Shown one piece after another: positions 15,691-23,410 of a stretch of 64,000 nucleotides of DNA. Origin of the DNA: JANOZM01 sp031429355 (GTDB lineage Bacteria > Pseudomonadota > Gammaproteobacteria > Burkholderiales > Burkholderiaceae_E). Location of the stretch: positions 186,001 to 250,000 of the forward strand of contig JANOZM010000021.1 in assembly GCA_031429355.1 (NCBI GenBank), in the 5' to 3' direction. Position 1 is the first letter of the stretch. Each line of letters opens with the position of its first letter. The notes beneath the pieces are model-generated. The model ran no database searches. It was not told the DNA's origin and was given only the letters and a program-made list of their open reading frames with translations. The translations under genes were made by a program, and so were the position numbers.

Positions 15691-18552
15691 ATGAACATTG
15701 CCCGGCCCTGTTTTTGGAATTTGCGCTTATTGCTCACTTTAAGTTTCGCGCTTGCTATTGCCTTTACTAGCTCAGTTTGCATAGCGCAGACTACAGAACC
15801 AATCCCTCTTGATCGAGCAGTTGTCCAAGGCCGACTCGATAACGGCATTCGCTACTTAATTCGCCAAACCGAAACCGGCGGGGCAGAACTGCGCTTGGTT
15901 GCCCGCGTCGGTTCTTTAGACGAAGAAAACAACGAACTTGGCTACGCCCACTTTGTAGAGCACATGGCCTTTCGCAAAACAAAGCGCTTTGCGGACGGTG
16001 AAATTATTAATTTTGTGCGCTCAATGGGTGGCAACTTTGGGCAGCACTTAAATGCCTTTACAACCTATGACCAAACGCAATACTGGTTGTCGATACCGCC
16101 CAACCGTGCTGACGCGCTGCCCAAAGCCATGCAAATTGTTGCCGACTGGGTACATGGCGTCGAGTTTCCCGACAGTTTGAGCGCGATTGAGCGTGGTGTT
16201 GTGATTTCCGAAAAGCGCGGCCGTGATCTTGGCAACGATCCCTCGACCAGAATTCGCGGCGCCTTGTTCGATCAAAATTTGTATCGGCGCAGCATTATTG
16301 GAACCGACCAAAGTTTAGCTACCGTCACTAGCGAAGGCTTACGTAATTTTTACAGAAAACACTACACGCCCGAGCGACTAACCATTGTATTAACCGGACG
16401 TTTAATCGAAGGTGTTGGCTACTGGGAGCGCATGCTAAAAGATGAGTTTGGCGCCATTCCCGCGGCAACGAGTTCTGTAATCCCGCGACGCCCGAATTTT
16501 GTTTTTCAAAAACGGGTGCGCGTATTGCAATTATCGGGAGCCAGAAACCATCGCATTTCAATTGGTACATTAGAATCGAAGACAGCTTTAAGTACAAAAG
16601 ACGATTTACGAGCATCGATAACACGCGGATTAACCAATGGCGTTTTAAGCCAACGTTTACGTGCTGCATTAAAAGACCAAACCGAAGTGCTGGATGCAGG
16701 CATCGTTGAATCATCAATTACCAACGATGCTAGGCTCTTTGAAATAGCCGCGACGGTAGCCAGCGCTGAACATTACGTAGCAGGACAAAAGCTACTGACG
16801 GACGTGGTGCAAAGGTTTTTGCTTGAAGGACCAACCCCGATCGAATTGGCCGCCGTAAAGCAACCCTATATCAACTCGGCCCGAGTAGCCGAGCAAGAGA
16901 GTATTCGCGCGGCCCCGACTGTTTACGCTGTCGGGTTAGCCACTTACGCACACTCGGGAGGTGTGTATTTATCGTACCAACGCGTGCGCGAGTTAGTCGA
17001 GGAACTGATCCCGACCATTCACGCAAAAGACGTAGTAACCCAACTCGCCGAACGCTATGCAGCAGGCGATTTTTTAGTGGTGGTGCAATCGCCCCAAGGT
17101 GAAGCTGCACCAAATGTAAACCGAACATTGATATCGCAAAACACCGAGAATTTTGCTGCGACGCTCAACCAATCGGTAACTTCTTCGCGTGCCACCGCAG
17201 AAGTGGTGCAGCAAGAATTCACTAGTATTGCGCTGCCTGCTTTAAGACCGCCAGGCAGCATCGTTAACGAAGAAACCCTACCCGATGAAGTAACGCGCCT
17301 AACGCTATCTAATGGGGGCATTGTGTACATCAAGCCAACCCGCTCTTCGGTTGACCAAGTGTATTTTTCGATGCAAGTGTTGGGTGGGCTAAGATCGATG
17401 CAAGCAAACGAATTAGCAGCAGCCCGTTTAATTGGGCAAGGGGTATTAAGTGCAAATGGTATTGGTCCTTTAGATCGTAACGCGCTCGATTTGGAAATTA
17501 AATCAAAGGGTATTTTTTGGCAGAGCAATATTGCCGAGTCTGCCACTAATTTTATGCTTCGTACCGCTAGTAGCCAGTTGCCCTATGCCGTACATTTAGC
17601 GCATTTGTGGCTACGCGAATCATCTTTACAGAACAACAGTTTAAAACTTTGGGTCGCACAAAACGCTAAGCAGTTAGCCGAGGTTAGTCCAAGCCCAATC
17701 CAACGTTTTCGCCGTGATTGGTTGCGTGCACGACGCGGCGCAAGCCCTTGGGTAGAGCCCAGCAACGTTAGTGATTTTGAGGGGCTTAGCGTAGATCAAG
17801 TGAACAGCGTTCGCGAAAAATTAATGGGCGATGCATCGAAAATGGTGTTTACATTTACCGGCAATGTTTCGCTACGTGATTTGCGCCGCATTAGCGAAAG
17901 CCATTTAGCCAACCTACCCAGTAGCGGCTCGCAACCTTTACAAAAAACCCCATTGCAATGGCAAGATAACGGCCAAGAAAAATCTGGCGTAAAAAGCGAA
18001 ACCCGTGCAGGGACAACGCCGCGCGTTACGTTAGTGTTGCGTTACTACAGCCCGCAAATTAACAGCAGTTTTGATGAGAACAATACTGCAATATTTTTAC
18101 AAGCCGCGCTAAGCGAGCGACTACGTTTAGCGCTGCGCGCCAACACGGGCTTAACCTACACGCCCAACTCGCAAGCGTTTGTATTTGCAGCCCCAGCAAA
18201 AGGCGGTATCGTCAACCTTGAAGCTCAGTTGGCACCAGCCGACGCTGCTCAAGCCGAAGCATTAATGCGCCAAACCGTGCAAAGCCTAATTGATACTCCA
18301 CCCACAAACGAAGAGCTACTTGCGATGCGTGAAGCTTATAGAACCCGCATCCAAACAGTATTTGGATCGCCCGATTTGTTAGCTGGGTTGTTAATTTCGA
18401 TGCATCATCAAGGCACTACGATGAACGAATTTAAAATTGCTTTACGGCGGGTTATGGAGGGGGATACTGCGGCTACTCATGAGCGGATTAAACGGTGGTT
18501 GGAGGGGGTTCCGGCTTCGGTTGGGGTTTTGCGGCCGGTTGGGCCTAGTTAA
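15691..18552 (+). CDS. Exported M16 family zinc metallopeptidase (insulinase/pitrilysin type)
   Basis: About 953 residues from the ATG at 15691; the frame could extend to a TTG at 15649, but 15691 begins a good signal peptide (1-32, ending CIAQ). The inverted zinc motif HFVEH is at 87-91, with the third ligand Glu167 at the expected spacing of 76. Two peptidase halves plus an inactive C-terminal half give the usual 900+ residue pitrilysin-like clamshell. It probably degrades peptides in the periplasm. The last ~100 bases are unusually G-rich in codon choice (GGG, GAG, CGG) compared with the rest. Convergent with the TacT-like gene, overlapping by four bases. Confidence 0.92.
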   Translation: MNIARPCFWNLRLLLTLSFALAIAFTSSVCIAQTTEPIPLDRAVVQGRLDNGIRYLIRQTETGGAELRLVARVGSLDEENNELGYAHFVEHMAFRKTKRFADGEIINFVRSMGGNFGQHLNAFTTYDQTQYWLSIPPNRADALPKAMQIVADWVHGVEFPDSLSAIERGVVISEKRGRDLGNDPSTRIRGALFDQNLYRRSIIGTDQSLATVTSEGLRNFYRKHYTPERLTIVLTGRLIEGVGYWERMLKDEFGAIPAATSSVIPRRPNFVFQKRVRVLQLSGARNHRISIGTLESKTALSTKDDLRASITRGLTNGVLSQRLRAALKDQTEVLDAGIVESSITNDARLFEIAATVASAEHYVAGQKLLTDVVQRFLLEGPTPIELAAVKQPYINSARVAEQESIRAAPTVYAVGLATYAHSGGVYLSYQRVRELVEELIPTIHAKDVVTQLAERYAAGDFLVVVQSPQGEAAPNVNRTLISQNTENFAATLNQSVTSSRATAEVVQQEFTSIALPALRPPGSIVNEETLPDEVTRLTLSNGGIVYIKPTRSSVDQVYFSMQVLGGLRSMQANELAAARLIGQGVLSANGIGPLDRNALDLEIKSKGIFWQSNIAESATNFMLRTASSQLPYAVHLAHLWLRESSLQNNSLKLWVAQNAKQLAEVSPSPIQRFRRDWLRARRGASPWVEPSNVSDFEGLSVDQVNSVREKLMGDASKMVFTFTGNVSLRDLRRISESHLANLPSSGSQPLQKTPLQWQDNGQEKSGVKSETRAGTTPRVTLVLRYYSPQINSSFDENNTAIFLQAALSERLRLALRANTGLTYTPNSQAFVFAAPAKGGIVNLEAQLAPADAAQAEALMRQTVQSLIDTPPTNEELLAMREAYRTRIQTVFGSPDLLAGLLISMHHQGTTMNEFKIALRRVMEGDTAATHERIKRWLEGVPASVGVLRPVGPS

Positions 18553-19055
18553 CGGATTAAATTATTGATATCTTTCATCAAAAGAAACAAATGAAACGGG
18601 TCTGTTTCGCTTGGTTCAAATTCCCAATTTAAGTACCATTGCCTAGCTGTTTCATCCTTTGCATGTACTAGCAATGCACGAATCCCAGCGATGCTAGCTG
18701 CTTGTGCTGTACGCATTAAAGCGTCTTTGAGCAACGCCTTTCCAAGCCCAACACCTTGATGCTGTAAGTCAACAGCAAGGCGAGCCAAAATCATAACCGG
18801 CACAGGATGGCGAGCAATGCCTTTCATAACGCGCGGGGCCGCAGTTTCCGGCTCAACACTGCCAACCGCGAGGCTGTAAAACCCGAGAACGCATTCTGAA
18901 TGACAACAAACATAGGTCTGCGCACTATTAGATTTTTGATTGACTAACGCGTAACGCTGCAAAAACTGATTAAGAGCAGGTTGACCACAATCGAAGGTCT
19001 GAATGTCATCTGTGTTTAAGAGCTTACGAACAGGGTCGTACGACTGGGAACTCAA
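18549..19055 (-). CDS. GNAT-family acetyltransferase toxin (TacT-like)
   Basis: A 168-residue GNAT acetyltransferase. Characterised TacT/AtaT relatives acetylate the amino acid on charged tRNAs and stop translation. Seen: N-terminal FDCGQPALNQFL substrate segment (about 21-32), a core LARLAVDLQHQGVGLGKALL acetyl-CoA loop with the QGxGxG pattern (about 97-103), and ARQWYLNWEFEPS, whose Tyr is the usual catalytic residue. Its ATG overlaps the stop of the upstream DUF1778 antitoxin gene by four bases. The gene pair makes the toxin-antitoxin call strong; the tRNA target is unknown. Confidence 0.88.
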   Translation of the reverse strand: MSSQSYDPVRKLLNTDDIQTFDCGQPALNQFLQRYALVNQKSNSAQTYVCCHSECVLGFYSLAVGSVEPETAAPRVMKGIARHPVPVMILARLAVDLQHQGVGLGKALLKDALMRTAQAASIAGIRALLVHAKDETARQWYLNWEFEPSETDPFHLFLLMKDINNLIR

Positions 19056-19330
19056 CCAAGCAGCCCTGGTTTAGACAATAATTTTTTTAGCTTAGGCTTA
19101 GCACTTACAGGCCGCTCCAAGGCGGCTTGAAACTCAAGCCATTTTTCTGGAGAAAGCTCAAAGCGGGTGCGATCAGCAAGCGTTTGTTTGGCCGCAATAA
19201 TCCCCGCATCCAATAAAAATTCGCTCACATTTTTGTGCGCGACCTGCGCCGCAGCTTGAAGCAATTGCTTCACCGGGGCACTAGCGCGCACGTCAATGCG
19301 CTCGGATTTTGGTTGAGCAACAAAAGTCAT
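19052..19330 (-). CDS. DUF1778 ribbon-helix-helix antitoxin (TacA-like)
   Basis: A 92-residue protein with an N-terminal ribbon-helix-helix DNA-binding part (SERIDVRASAPVKQLLQAAA, followed by KNVSEFLLDAG) and a C-terminal basic/hydrophobic tail that would cap the GNAT toxin. Family members repress their own operon. A GTCCGGAC palindrome flanked by TTGT and ACAA-like bases at 19361-19377 lies 31 bases upstream of the ATG and is the natural operator candidate. Toxin gene overlaps its stop codon. Confidence 0.88.
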   Translation of the reverse strand: MTFVAQPKSERIDVRASAPVKQLLQAAAQVAHKNVSEFLLDAGIIAAKQTLADRTRFELSPEKWLEFQAALERPVSAKPKLKKLLSKPGLLG

Positions 19331-19360
19331 AGCGAATTTTTTCTCTAAAGATCTGAACTA

Positions 19361-19377
19361 TTGTAACGTCCGGACAA
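19361..19377. promoter_or_regulatory. Putative operator of the TacAT-like module
   Basis: The sequence centred on the perfect palindrome GTCCGGAC (19368-19375) is extended by TTGT on the left and AA on the right. It lies between the antitoxin start at 19330 and the ATPase gene end at 19399. RHH antitoxins usually bind such short palindromes. Assignment is by position only. Confidence 0.35.
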
Positions 19378-19398
19378 CGTACTGACAAGTCTTTTTAA

Positions 19399-20805
19399 TC
19401 AGAGTTTTAAGTACAGCCCAGATGCAAGCTCGCGTAAATAGAAAAATTCTTGCGCGTTTGATTCGTGAACAACATATCGAGCTAGCTCAGCTTTTTTATT
19501 ACCTACCCAAGATGCCTTATTTTGGGTCGGATTAAGCATGCGATCGTATTGTTCGCGGAATGATTTGGTTATTGAACTACTCGGCTCTAAATTACCGAAG
19601 TTTTTATTGAAAAAGCTAACCACAAGGCTAGTAGGATAATTTGACTCCAATTCAGCCTCAACACCAAGTGTAACGACGTTCAATTCTCGTTTTAGTTGTA
19701 ACTGTAGTTTATCGAGGCGCCGTTGAGTCGGCTCGTCTAACGGACCGTCGACAACAGCCGAAATTGCTGAAGGCAAAAATAGGCTGGTTGGAGCATGCCC
19801 TTTCGATAAAACTAAAAGCGTTTCAAAAAGGGTTGAAAAGGCATGCACACTGTTTATTGCATTTAAATCGCCTCCTACCGTCTGTATAAAAATTGGAACT
19901 TCAGGGCCACCACGGACAGCAATTGCTTTTAGAAACTCACAAACCGAGTTTTCGCAAAATACTATTTTAGGTACAAAGTCATCGATTCCGCTGCCTAGTA
20001 AACAATGAGCAGCAACAAGCGCCTGGTTACCGGAATAACCATTGCTCGTTTCGTTTGGAAATGATCTACCTTGTAAATCGCACAAATTACAATTATCAAA
20101 AAGGTAAACCTTACTATTTTCTAATTCGGCACTCGAACTAACCAAGTACGGCGAATGTGTTGCAATGAAACACTGCACCGGAACGTTAAATTGCGCCAAC
20201 ATCACTTTTAGGCGGTGCAGAAATTTTTTTTGCACCGAGGGATGTAATCCGATCTCTGGTTCTTCAATACAAAATATCGTTAACTGGCTTTCCGCTGAAG
20301 CCGCAATGTTGGCTTGCTTCGTAAGCTCTTTTCTAATAGCACCAAATAAGCGGCTTAACCTTGACCAACCCGCTGGCGCAGTTGTACCTAACTCGGCTGA
20401 ATTAACACCGGCAACCGTATGGGTTTTAGTCCTTGTTACACCAACACTTTCTTGGTTAGGATTCCCTGTTTTAAAAGGCACTTCGACAATCTGTTCTTCA
20501 ATAGAACAATTTACAAACAGATCTGCAACTTCTGAAAAGAGAAGGAATTCAAAGTTTGTTTGTATCGATGGACTAATTAGTACAACGTTAGCATTTAATC
20601 CTTTAAGTCCCAGAGCTGCTTCGCTGTCTTGGTAAGGAGCGGCTAAGGGGAAACGAGTTTTACCAAACCTAGTTAAAAGGCGAAAGACGCTCGATTTGCC
20701 ACTTCCGTTTGCTCCAATCAAAAGGTTTATTTGCCCTAAACCGGTCATTTCACCACTTAGTTTCTCAAACCCGTTTAACTTTAAGCTAGACAGTAAATCG
20801 TTCAT
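19399..20805 (-). CDS. OLD-like AAA/ABC ATPase with C-terminal TOPRIM-like domain (candidate defence gene)
   Basis: A 468-residue protein not belonging to a housekeeping family. Its N-terminal half is a RecF/SMC-like ATPase: Walker A GANGSGKSS (31-39), Walker B with double acid IFCIEEPEIGLHP (177-189) and the H-switch IATHSPY (214-220). The second half fits a TOPRIM-like nuclease core: strand with Glu285 (IVFCENS), a GGD turn (311-313), AVVDGPLD with Asp353 and Asp357, and an LESNYP motif (386-391) like the IExYL of OLD proteins. OLD-family ATPase-nucleases and PARIS-type fusions act against phage. No UvrD-type partner is adjacent. The gene lies between a TacAT module and tRNA-Ser, and has mixed base use. 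ATPase call sure; TOPRIM and defence role inferred. Confidence 0.6.
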   Translation of the reverse strand: MNDLLSSLKLNGFEKLSGEMTGLGQINLLIGANGSGKSSVFRLLTRFGKTRFPLAAPYQDSEAALGLKGLNANVVLISPSIQTNFEFLLFSEVADLFVNCSIEEQIVEVPFKTGNPNQESVGVTRTKTHTVAGVNSAELGTTAPAGWSRLSRLFGAIRKELTKQANIAASAESQLTIFCIEEPEIGLHPSVQKKFLHRLKVMLAQFNVPVQCFIATHSPYLVSSSAELENSKVYLFDNCNLCDLQGRSFPNETSNGYSGNQALVAAHCLLGSGIDDFVPKIVFCENSVCEFLKAIAVRGGPEVPIFIQTVGGDLNAINSVHAFSTLFETLLVLSKGHAPTSLFLPSAISAVVDGPLDEPTQRRLDKLQLQLKRELNVVTLGVEAELESNYPTSLVVSFFNKNFGNLEPSSSITKSFREQYDRMLNPTQNKASWVGNKKAELARYVVHESNAQEFFYLRELASGLYLKL

Positions 20806-20921
20806 TTTTTCCTTTAATTTATCCCGAATCGGATTACTCTCTAAATAACAATGCAGCTTTCAATTAGTCTGCAGTATCTTGAGCAAAGCCTGGATTGTTT
20901 TAAACAAGCCACCATCAAAAG

Positions 20922-20949
20922 AAAAATGCCCGCTTGCGCGGGCATTTTA
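20922..20949 (-). terminator. Rho-independent terminator of tRNA-Ser
   Basis: Perfect hairpin ATGCCCGC (20926-20933), four-base loop, GCGGGCAT (20938-20945). The flanking A-run at 20922-20926 reads as T residues on the minus strand, directly after the tRNA-Ser 3' end. T residues after the right arm make it partly bidirectional, though no plus-strand gene needs it. Confidence 0.85.
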
Positions 20950-20952
20950 ATT

Positions 20953-21043
20953 TGGCGGAGACGGAGGGATTCGAACCCTCGATACGCTTATGGCATATAC
21001 TCCCTTAGCAGGGGAGCACCTTCGGCCACTCGGTCACGTCTCC
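20953..21043 (-). tRNA. tRNA-Ser (anticodon GCU)
   Basis: On the minus strand a 91-base tRNA with acceptor stem GGAGACG/CGTCTCC, discriminator G and an encoded CCA (20953-20955). The anticodon stem CTCCC/GGGAG encloses the loop CTGCTAA, giving anticodon GCU for AGC/AGU serine codons. The long variable arm typical of class II tRNAs and the GGTTCGAATCC T-arm are present. A TACAAT -10 box lies at 21053-21058, ten bases upstream, and an intrinsic terminator follows. Confidence 0.97.
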
Positions 21044-21052
21044 GATGTTCGT

Positions 21053-21058
21053 ATTGTA
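21053..21058 (-). promoter_or_regulatory. Probable -10 element of tRNA-Ser
   Basis: TACAAT on the minus strand, ten bases before the mature tRNA 5' end. A weak -35 candidate (TTTGTA) is 17 bases further upstream. Confidence 0.45.
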
Positions 21059-21097
21059 ACCGAACTCTACGGACCTACAAATAGTGCAGCGTCAATC

Positions 21098-21316
21098 TTA
21101 CTTCTTAGCCTTTTCAGCTTTTTCTGCATCTGAGTCCGGCGTTACCACGTCAACAACAACGCCAACTGTTTTTGCGCCTATTTTTACGGCAGTGGCACCC
21201 ACCGAAATGGCTGCATCAGCTACTGCAATTACAGCACATCCGGTACTGGCGCAAGCTGCAAACAAAATGCTTATCAAGGCCAACGATCGGGTCGAAAGCA
21301 CACGGGATTTAGGCAT
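21098..21316 (-). CDS. Small lipoprotein of unknown function
   Basis: A 72-residue protein with a basic N-terminus, a hydrophobic segment (about 12-24) and a lipobox-like ASTGC, so Cys27 would be acylated. The mature part is a short run of Ala/Val/Gly (AVIAVADAAISVGATAVK), two VGV segments and a charged KAEKAKK tail. It resembles a family of short proteobacterial lipoproteins whose role is not known (NF038104-like, by recollection). It lies between tRNA-Ser and lysC; a 15-base AT-rich palindrome (GTGTTTT/AAAACAC, 21341-21355) sits upstream and might be an operator or a weak lysC terminator. Confidence 0.7.
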   Translation of the reverse strand: MPKSRVLSTRSLALISILFAACASTGCAVIAVADAAISVGATAVKIGAKTVGVVVDVVTPDSDAEKAEKAKK

Positions 21317-21376
21317 GGCGTTTCCTCAACTTTTACGACTGTGTTTTTAAAACACGAATTTTCTAAGCGCTGGTCT

Positions 21377-22636
21377 TTATACAACTTGCGGCTGATCTAA
21401 ACCGAAGGCCTTGTGCAAAGAGCGAACGGCTAGTTCCATATACTTGTCATCGATTACAACGGATATTTTAATTTCCGAGGTGCTGATCATTTGAATATTG
21501 ATGCCCTCTTTCGAAAGCGTTTCAAACATTAAACTCGCAATACCTACGTGGCTACGCATACCGATACCGACAACCGATACTTTGCAAATTTTGGTATCGC
21601 CATGCACATCGACCGTGCCTAAACTAGGCTTGATCTTATTGTTAATGACATCCATGGTTTTTTGATATTCGTTCCGATGAACGGTAAACGAAAAATCGGT
21701 GGTGCCATTGATACCTTGGTTTTGGATAATCATGTCGACGTCGATATTAGCTTCGGCTACTGGGCCAAGAATCGAGAAGGCAATACCGGGCTTGTCGGCC
21801 ACGCGCAATAGGGAAATCTTGGCTTCGTCGCGGTTAAATGCGATGCCTGAAATGACGGCTTGTTCCACTTTGTCGTCCTCTTCAAAGGTAATTAAAGTGC
21901 CCGATTGGGCTTCGTGCGTTAAATCGATATCCGGTGGGGTCAGGCTAGACAACACGCGGGTTTTTACTTTGTACTTGCCAGCAAATTCGACCGAACGGAT
22001 TTGCAAAATCTTCGAACCTAGACTGGCCATCTCTAACATTTCTTCAAATGTCACCGTTTTTAAGCGACGCGCATCGGGCTCGACACGCGGGTCCGTGGTG
22101 TACACGCCATCCACGTCTGTAAAAATTAAGCACTCGTCTGCTTTTAACGCAGCGGCGATGGCGACGGCTGACGTATCAGAACCGCCCCGCCCTAGCGTGG
22201 TGATGTTGCCAATTGAGTCAACCCCTTGAAAACCCGCAATCACCACAACTTTGCCCGCATCTAAATCGGCGCGCACTTTAGCGTCGTCAATCGATTCAAT
22301 ACGGGCTTTGCTGTACGAATTGTCCGTGCGCACGGGCACTTGCCAACCGGTATAACTAACGGCATCTACACCCGCTGCTTTTAGAGCGATAGCCAACAAA
22401 CCAATACTGACCTGCTCGCCCGTTGCTCCGATAACGTCAAGTTCGCGAGGGTCTGCATTTGGGTCGATCTCTTTGGCTAGACCTAACAAGCGATTGGTTT
22501 CGCCCGACATAGCCGAGGGCACGACCACCATTTGATAGCCAGCACGATGCCATTTAGCAACCCGCTGGGCCACATTTTTAATGCGTTCGACCGACCCCAT
22601 TGAGGTGCCGCCGTATTTATGAACAATTAGAGCCAT
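21377..22636 (-). CDS. lysC: Aspartate kinase
   Basis: Phosphorylates aspartate, the first step towards lysine, threonine and methionine. The protein has 419 residues, normal for the bacterial monofunctional enzyme. Seen: N-terminal KYGGTSMGS (8-16), the FTDVDGVYTTDPR nucleotide segment (about 172-184), and two C-terminal ACT domains (about 265-335 and 345-410) with the GIAFSILGPVAEANI and VGIGMRSHVGIA elements that bind feedback inhibitors. No lysine riboswitch or leader is recognisable in the upstream ~180 bases. Several functional neighbours (dapA) are elsewhere in the window, so it is not in a lysine operon. Confidence 0.96.
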   Translation of the reverse strand: MALIVHKYGGTSMGSVERIKNVAQRVAKWHRAGYQMVVVPSAMSGETNRLLGLAKEIDPNADPRELDVIGATGEQVSIGLLAIALKAAGVDAVSYTGWQVPVRTDNSYSKARIESIDDAKVRADLDAGKVVVIAGFQGVDSIGNITTLGRGGSDTSAVAIAAALKADECLIFTDVDGVYTTDPRVEPDARRLKTVTFEEMLEMASLGSKILQIRSVEFAGKYKVKTRVLSSLTPPDIDLTHEAQSGTLITFEEDDKVEQAVISGIAFNRDEAKISLLRVADKPGIAFSILGPVAEANIDVDMIIQNQGINGTTDFSFTVHRNEYQKTMDVINNKIKPSLGTVDVHGDTKICKVSVVGIGMRSHVGIASLMFETLSKEGINIQMISTSEIKISVVIDDKYMELAVRSLHKAFGLDQPQVV

Positions 22637-22818
22637 GGGGCAAGAGAAATTGAAAACAACCCGAAATTATAGTTTGTGCGTCGCACCATGATGGGCGGGG
22701 ATGTTGTGCGAATAGTCGCGCTGGGGGTGTTATTAGCTCACCACAATAACTTTTAGACCGCCCACCGCCGAGAACGCAAGCATTGAGACTACTCGTCCTT
22801 TATGCTAGCCTTTCAGAC

Positions 22819-23052
22819 ATGGATTCATATCAAGACCACATTTGGCTAGACCCTGACCGCCGCTCCGGCAAACCTTGTGTGCGCGGTACGCGAATAACGG
22901 TCGGGGACGTATTAGGCTGGCTAGCTGCAAGTATGGCTATTAATGAAATCATACTGGAGTACCCGCAGTTAACGCACGCCGACGTATTAGCATGTTTAGC
23001 CTACGCCGCGGCTCGGGAGCAAAATTCAGTCAGAATTTCGCTTGCAGCGTGA
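22819..23052 (+). CDS. DUF433 family antitoxin
   Basis: A 77-residue protein from the ATG at 22819 (the frame can extend to 22783, but conserved sequence starts with MDSYQDHIWLDPDRRSGKP). DUF433 proteins carry a winged-helix DNA-binding fold, seen here as PCVRGTRITVGDVLGWLAAS and TINEIILEYPQLTHADVLACLAYAA-like helices. They are antitoxins of PIN-like DUF5615 toxins. The downstream toxin start overlaps this stop as GTGA. This is the third toxin-antitoxin module in the window. No clear ribosome site is visible. Confidence 0.86.
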   Translation: MDSYQDHIWLDPDRRSGKPCVRGTRITVGDVLGWLAASMAINEIILEYPQLTHADVLACLAYAAAREQNSVRISLAA

Positions 23053-23387
23053 AACTATTGCTCGATGAAAATTTATCAAAACGTCTAGTTTCTCAGTTGC
23101 AGGAGAAATTCCCTGGAACTAGTCAAGTCGAGTTGATTGGCCTTGCGGGCTCTACCGACTCAAACATTTGCGATTACGCAAGCGAACACGGATATATCGT
23201 CGTCACCAAAGACGACGATTTCATTAGTATCGTATCCGCCCGTGATTTTTCCCCTCGCTTGATCCGACTAAGGCTCGGAAATGTTACAAATTCAACTATT
23301 TTTGAAAAATTGTTAGCCGCTGCAAATAGTATTCAACGTGAACTCGAAAATCCGAACGCGGGAATCTTTGAAATTGGATCTGAATAA
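23049..23387 (+). CDS. DUF5615 PIN-like toxin
   Basis: A 112-residue PIN-like protein starting at a GTG (23049) that overlaps the DUF433 stop by four bases; an upstream frame extension is not family-like. Seen: KLLLDENLSKRL at the N-terminus with Asp6, a STDSNICDYASEHGYIVVTKDDDF segment holding the acidic cluster Asp-Asp-Asp, and a C-terminal helix. It would act as a ribonuclease in the way of VapC relatives. The pair is convergent with tilS, with 23 bases between. Toxicity and RNA target are inferred from family. Confidence 0.86.
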   Translation: MKLLLDENLSKRLVSQLQEKFPGTSQVELIGLAGSTDSNICDYASEHGYIVVTKDDDFISIVSARDFSPRLIRLRLGNVTNSTIFEKLLAAANSIQRELENPNAGIFEIGSE

Positions 23388-23410
23388 ATATTTTTTCAAT
23401 TAGATAGAGG

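Noticed and set aside
19399..21043. Integrative element using the tRNA-Ser 3' end as attachment site
   Set aside because: No second copy of the tRNA 3' sequence and no integrase were seen, so integration cannot be supported.
21341..21355. AT-rich palindrome GTGTTTT/AAAACAC as the lysC terminator
   Set aside because: Short AT-only stem with a one-base loop and no clear T-run; kept only as a remark in the lipoprotein entry.
22688..22756. 22-codon ORF between lysC and the DUF433 gene
   Set aside because: No ribosome site, no similarity, and length expected by chance.
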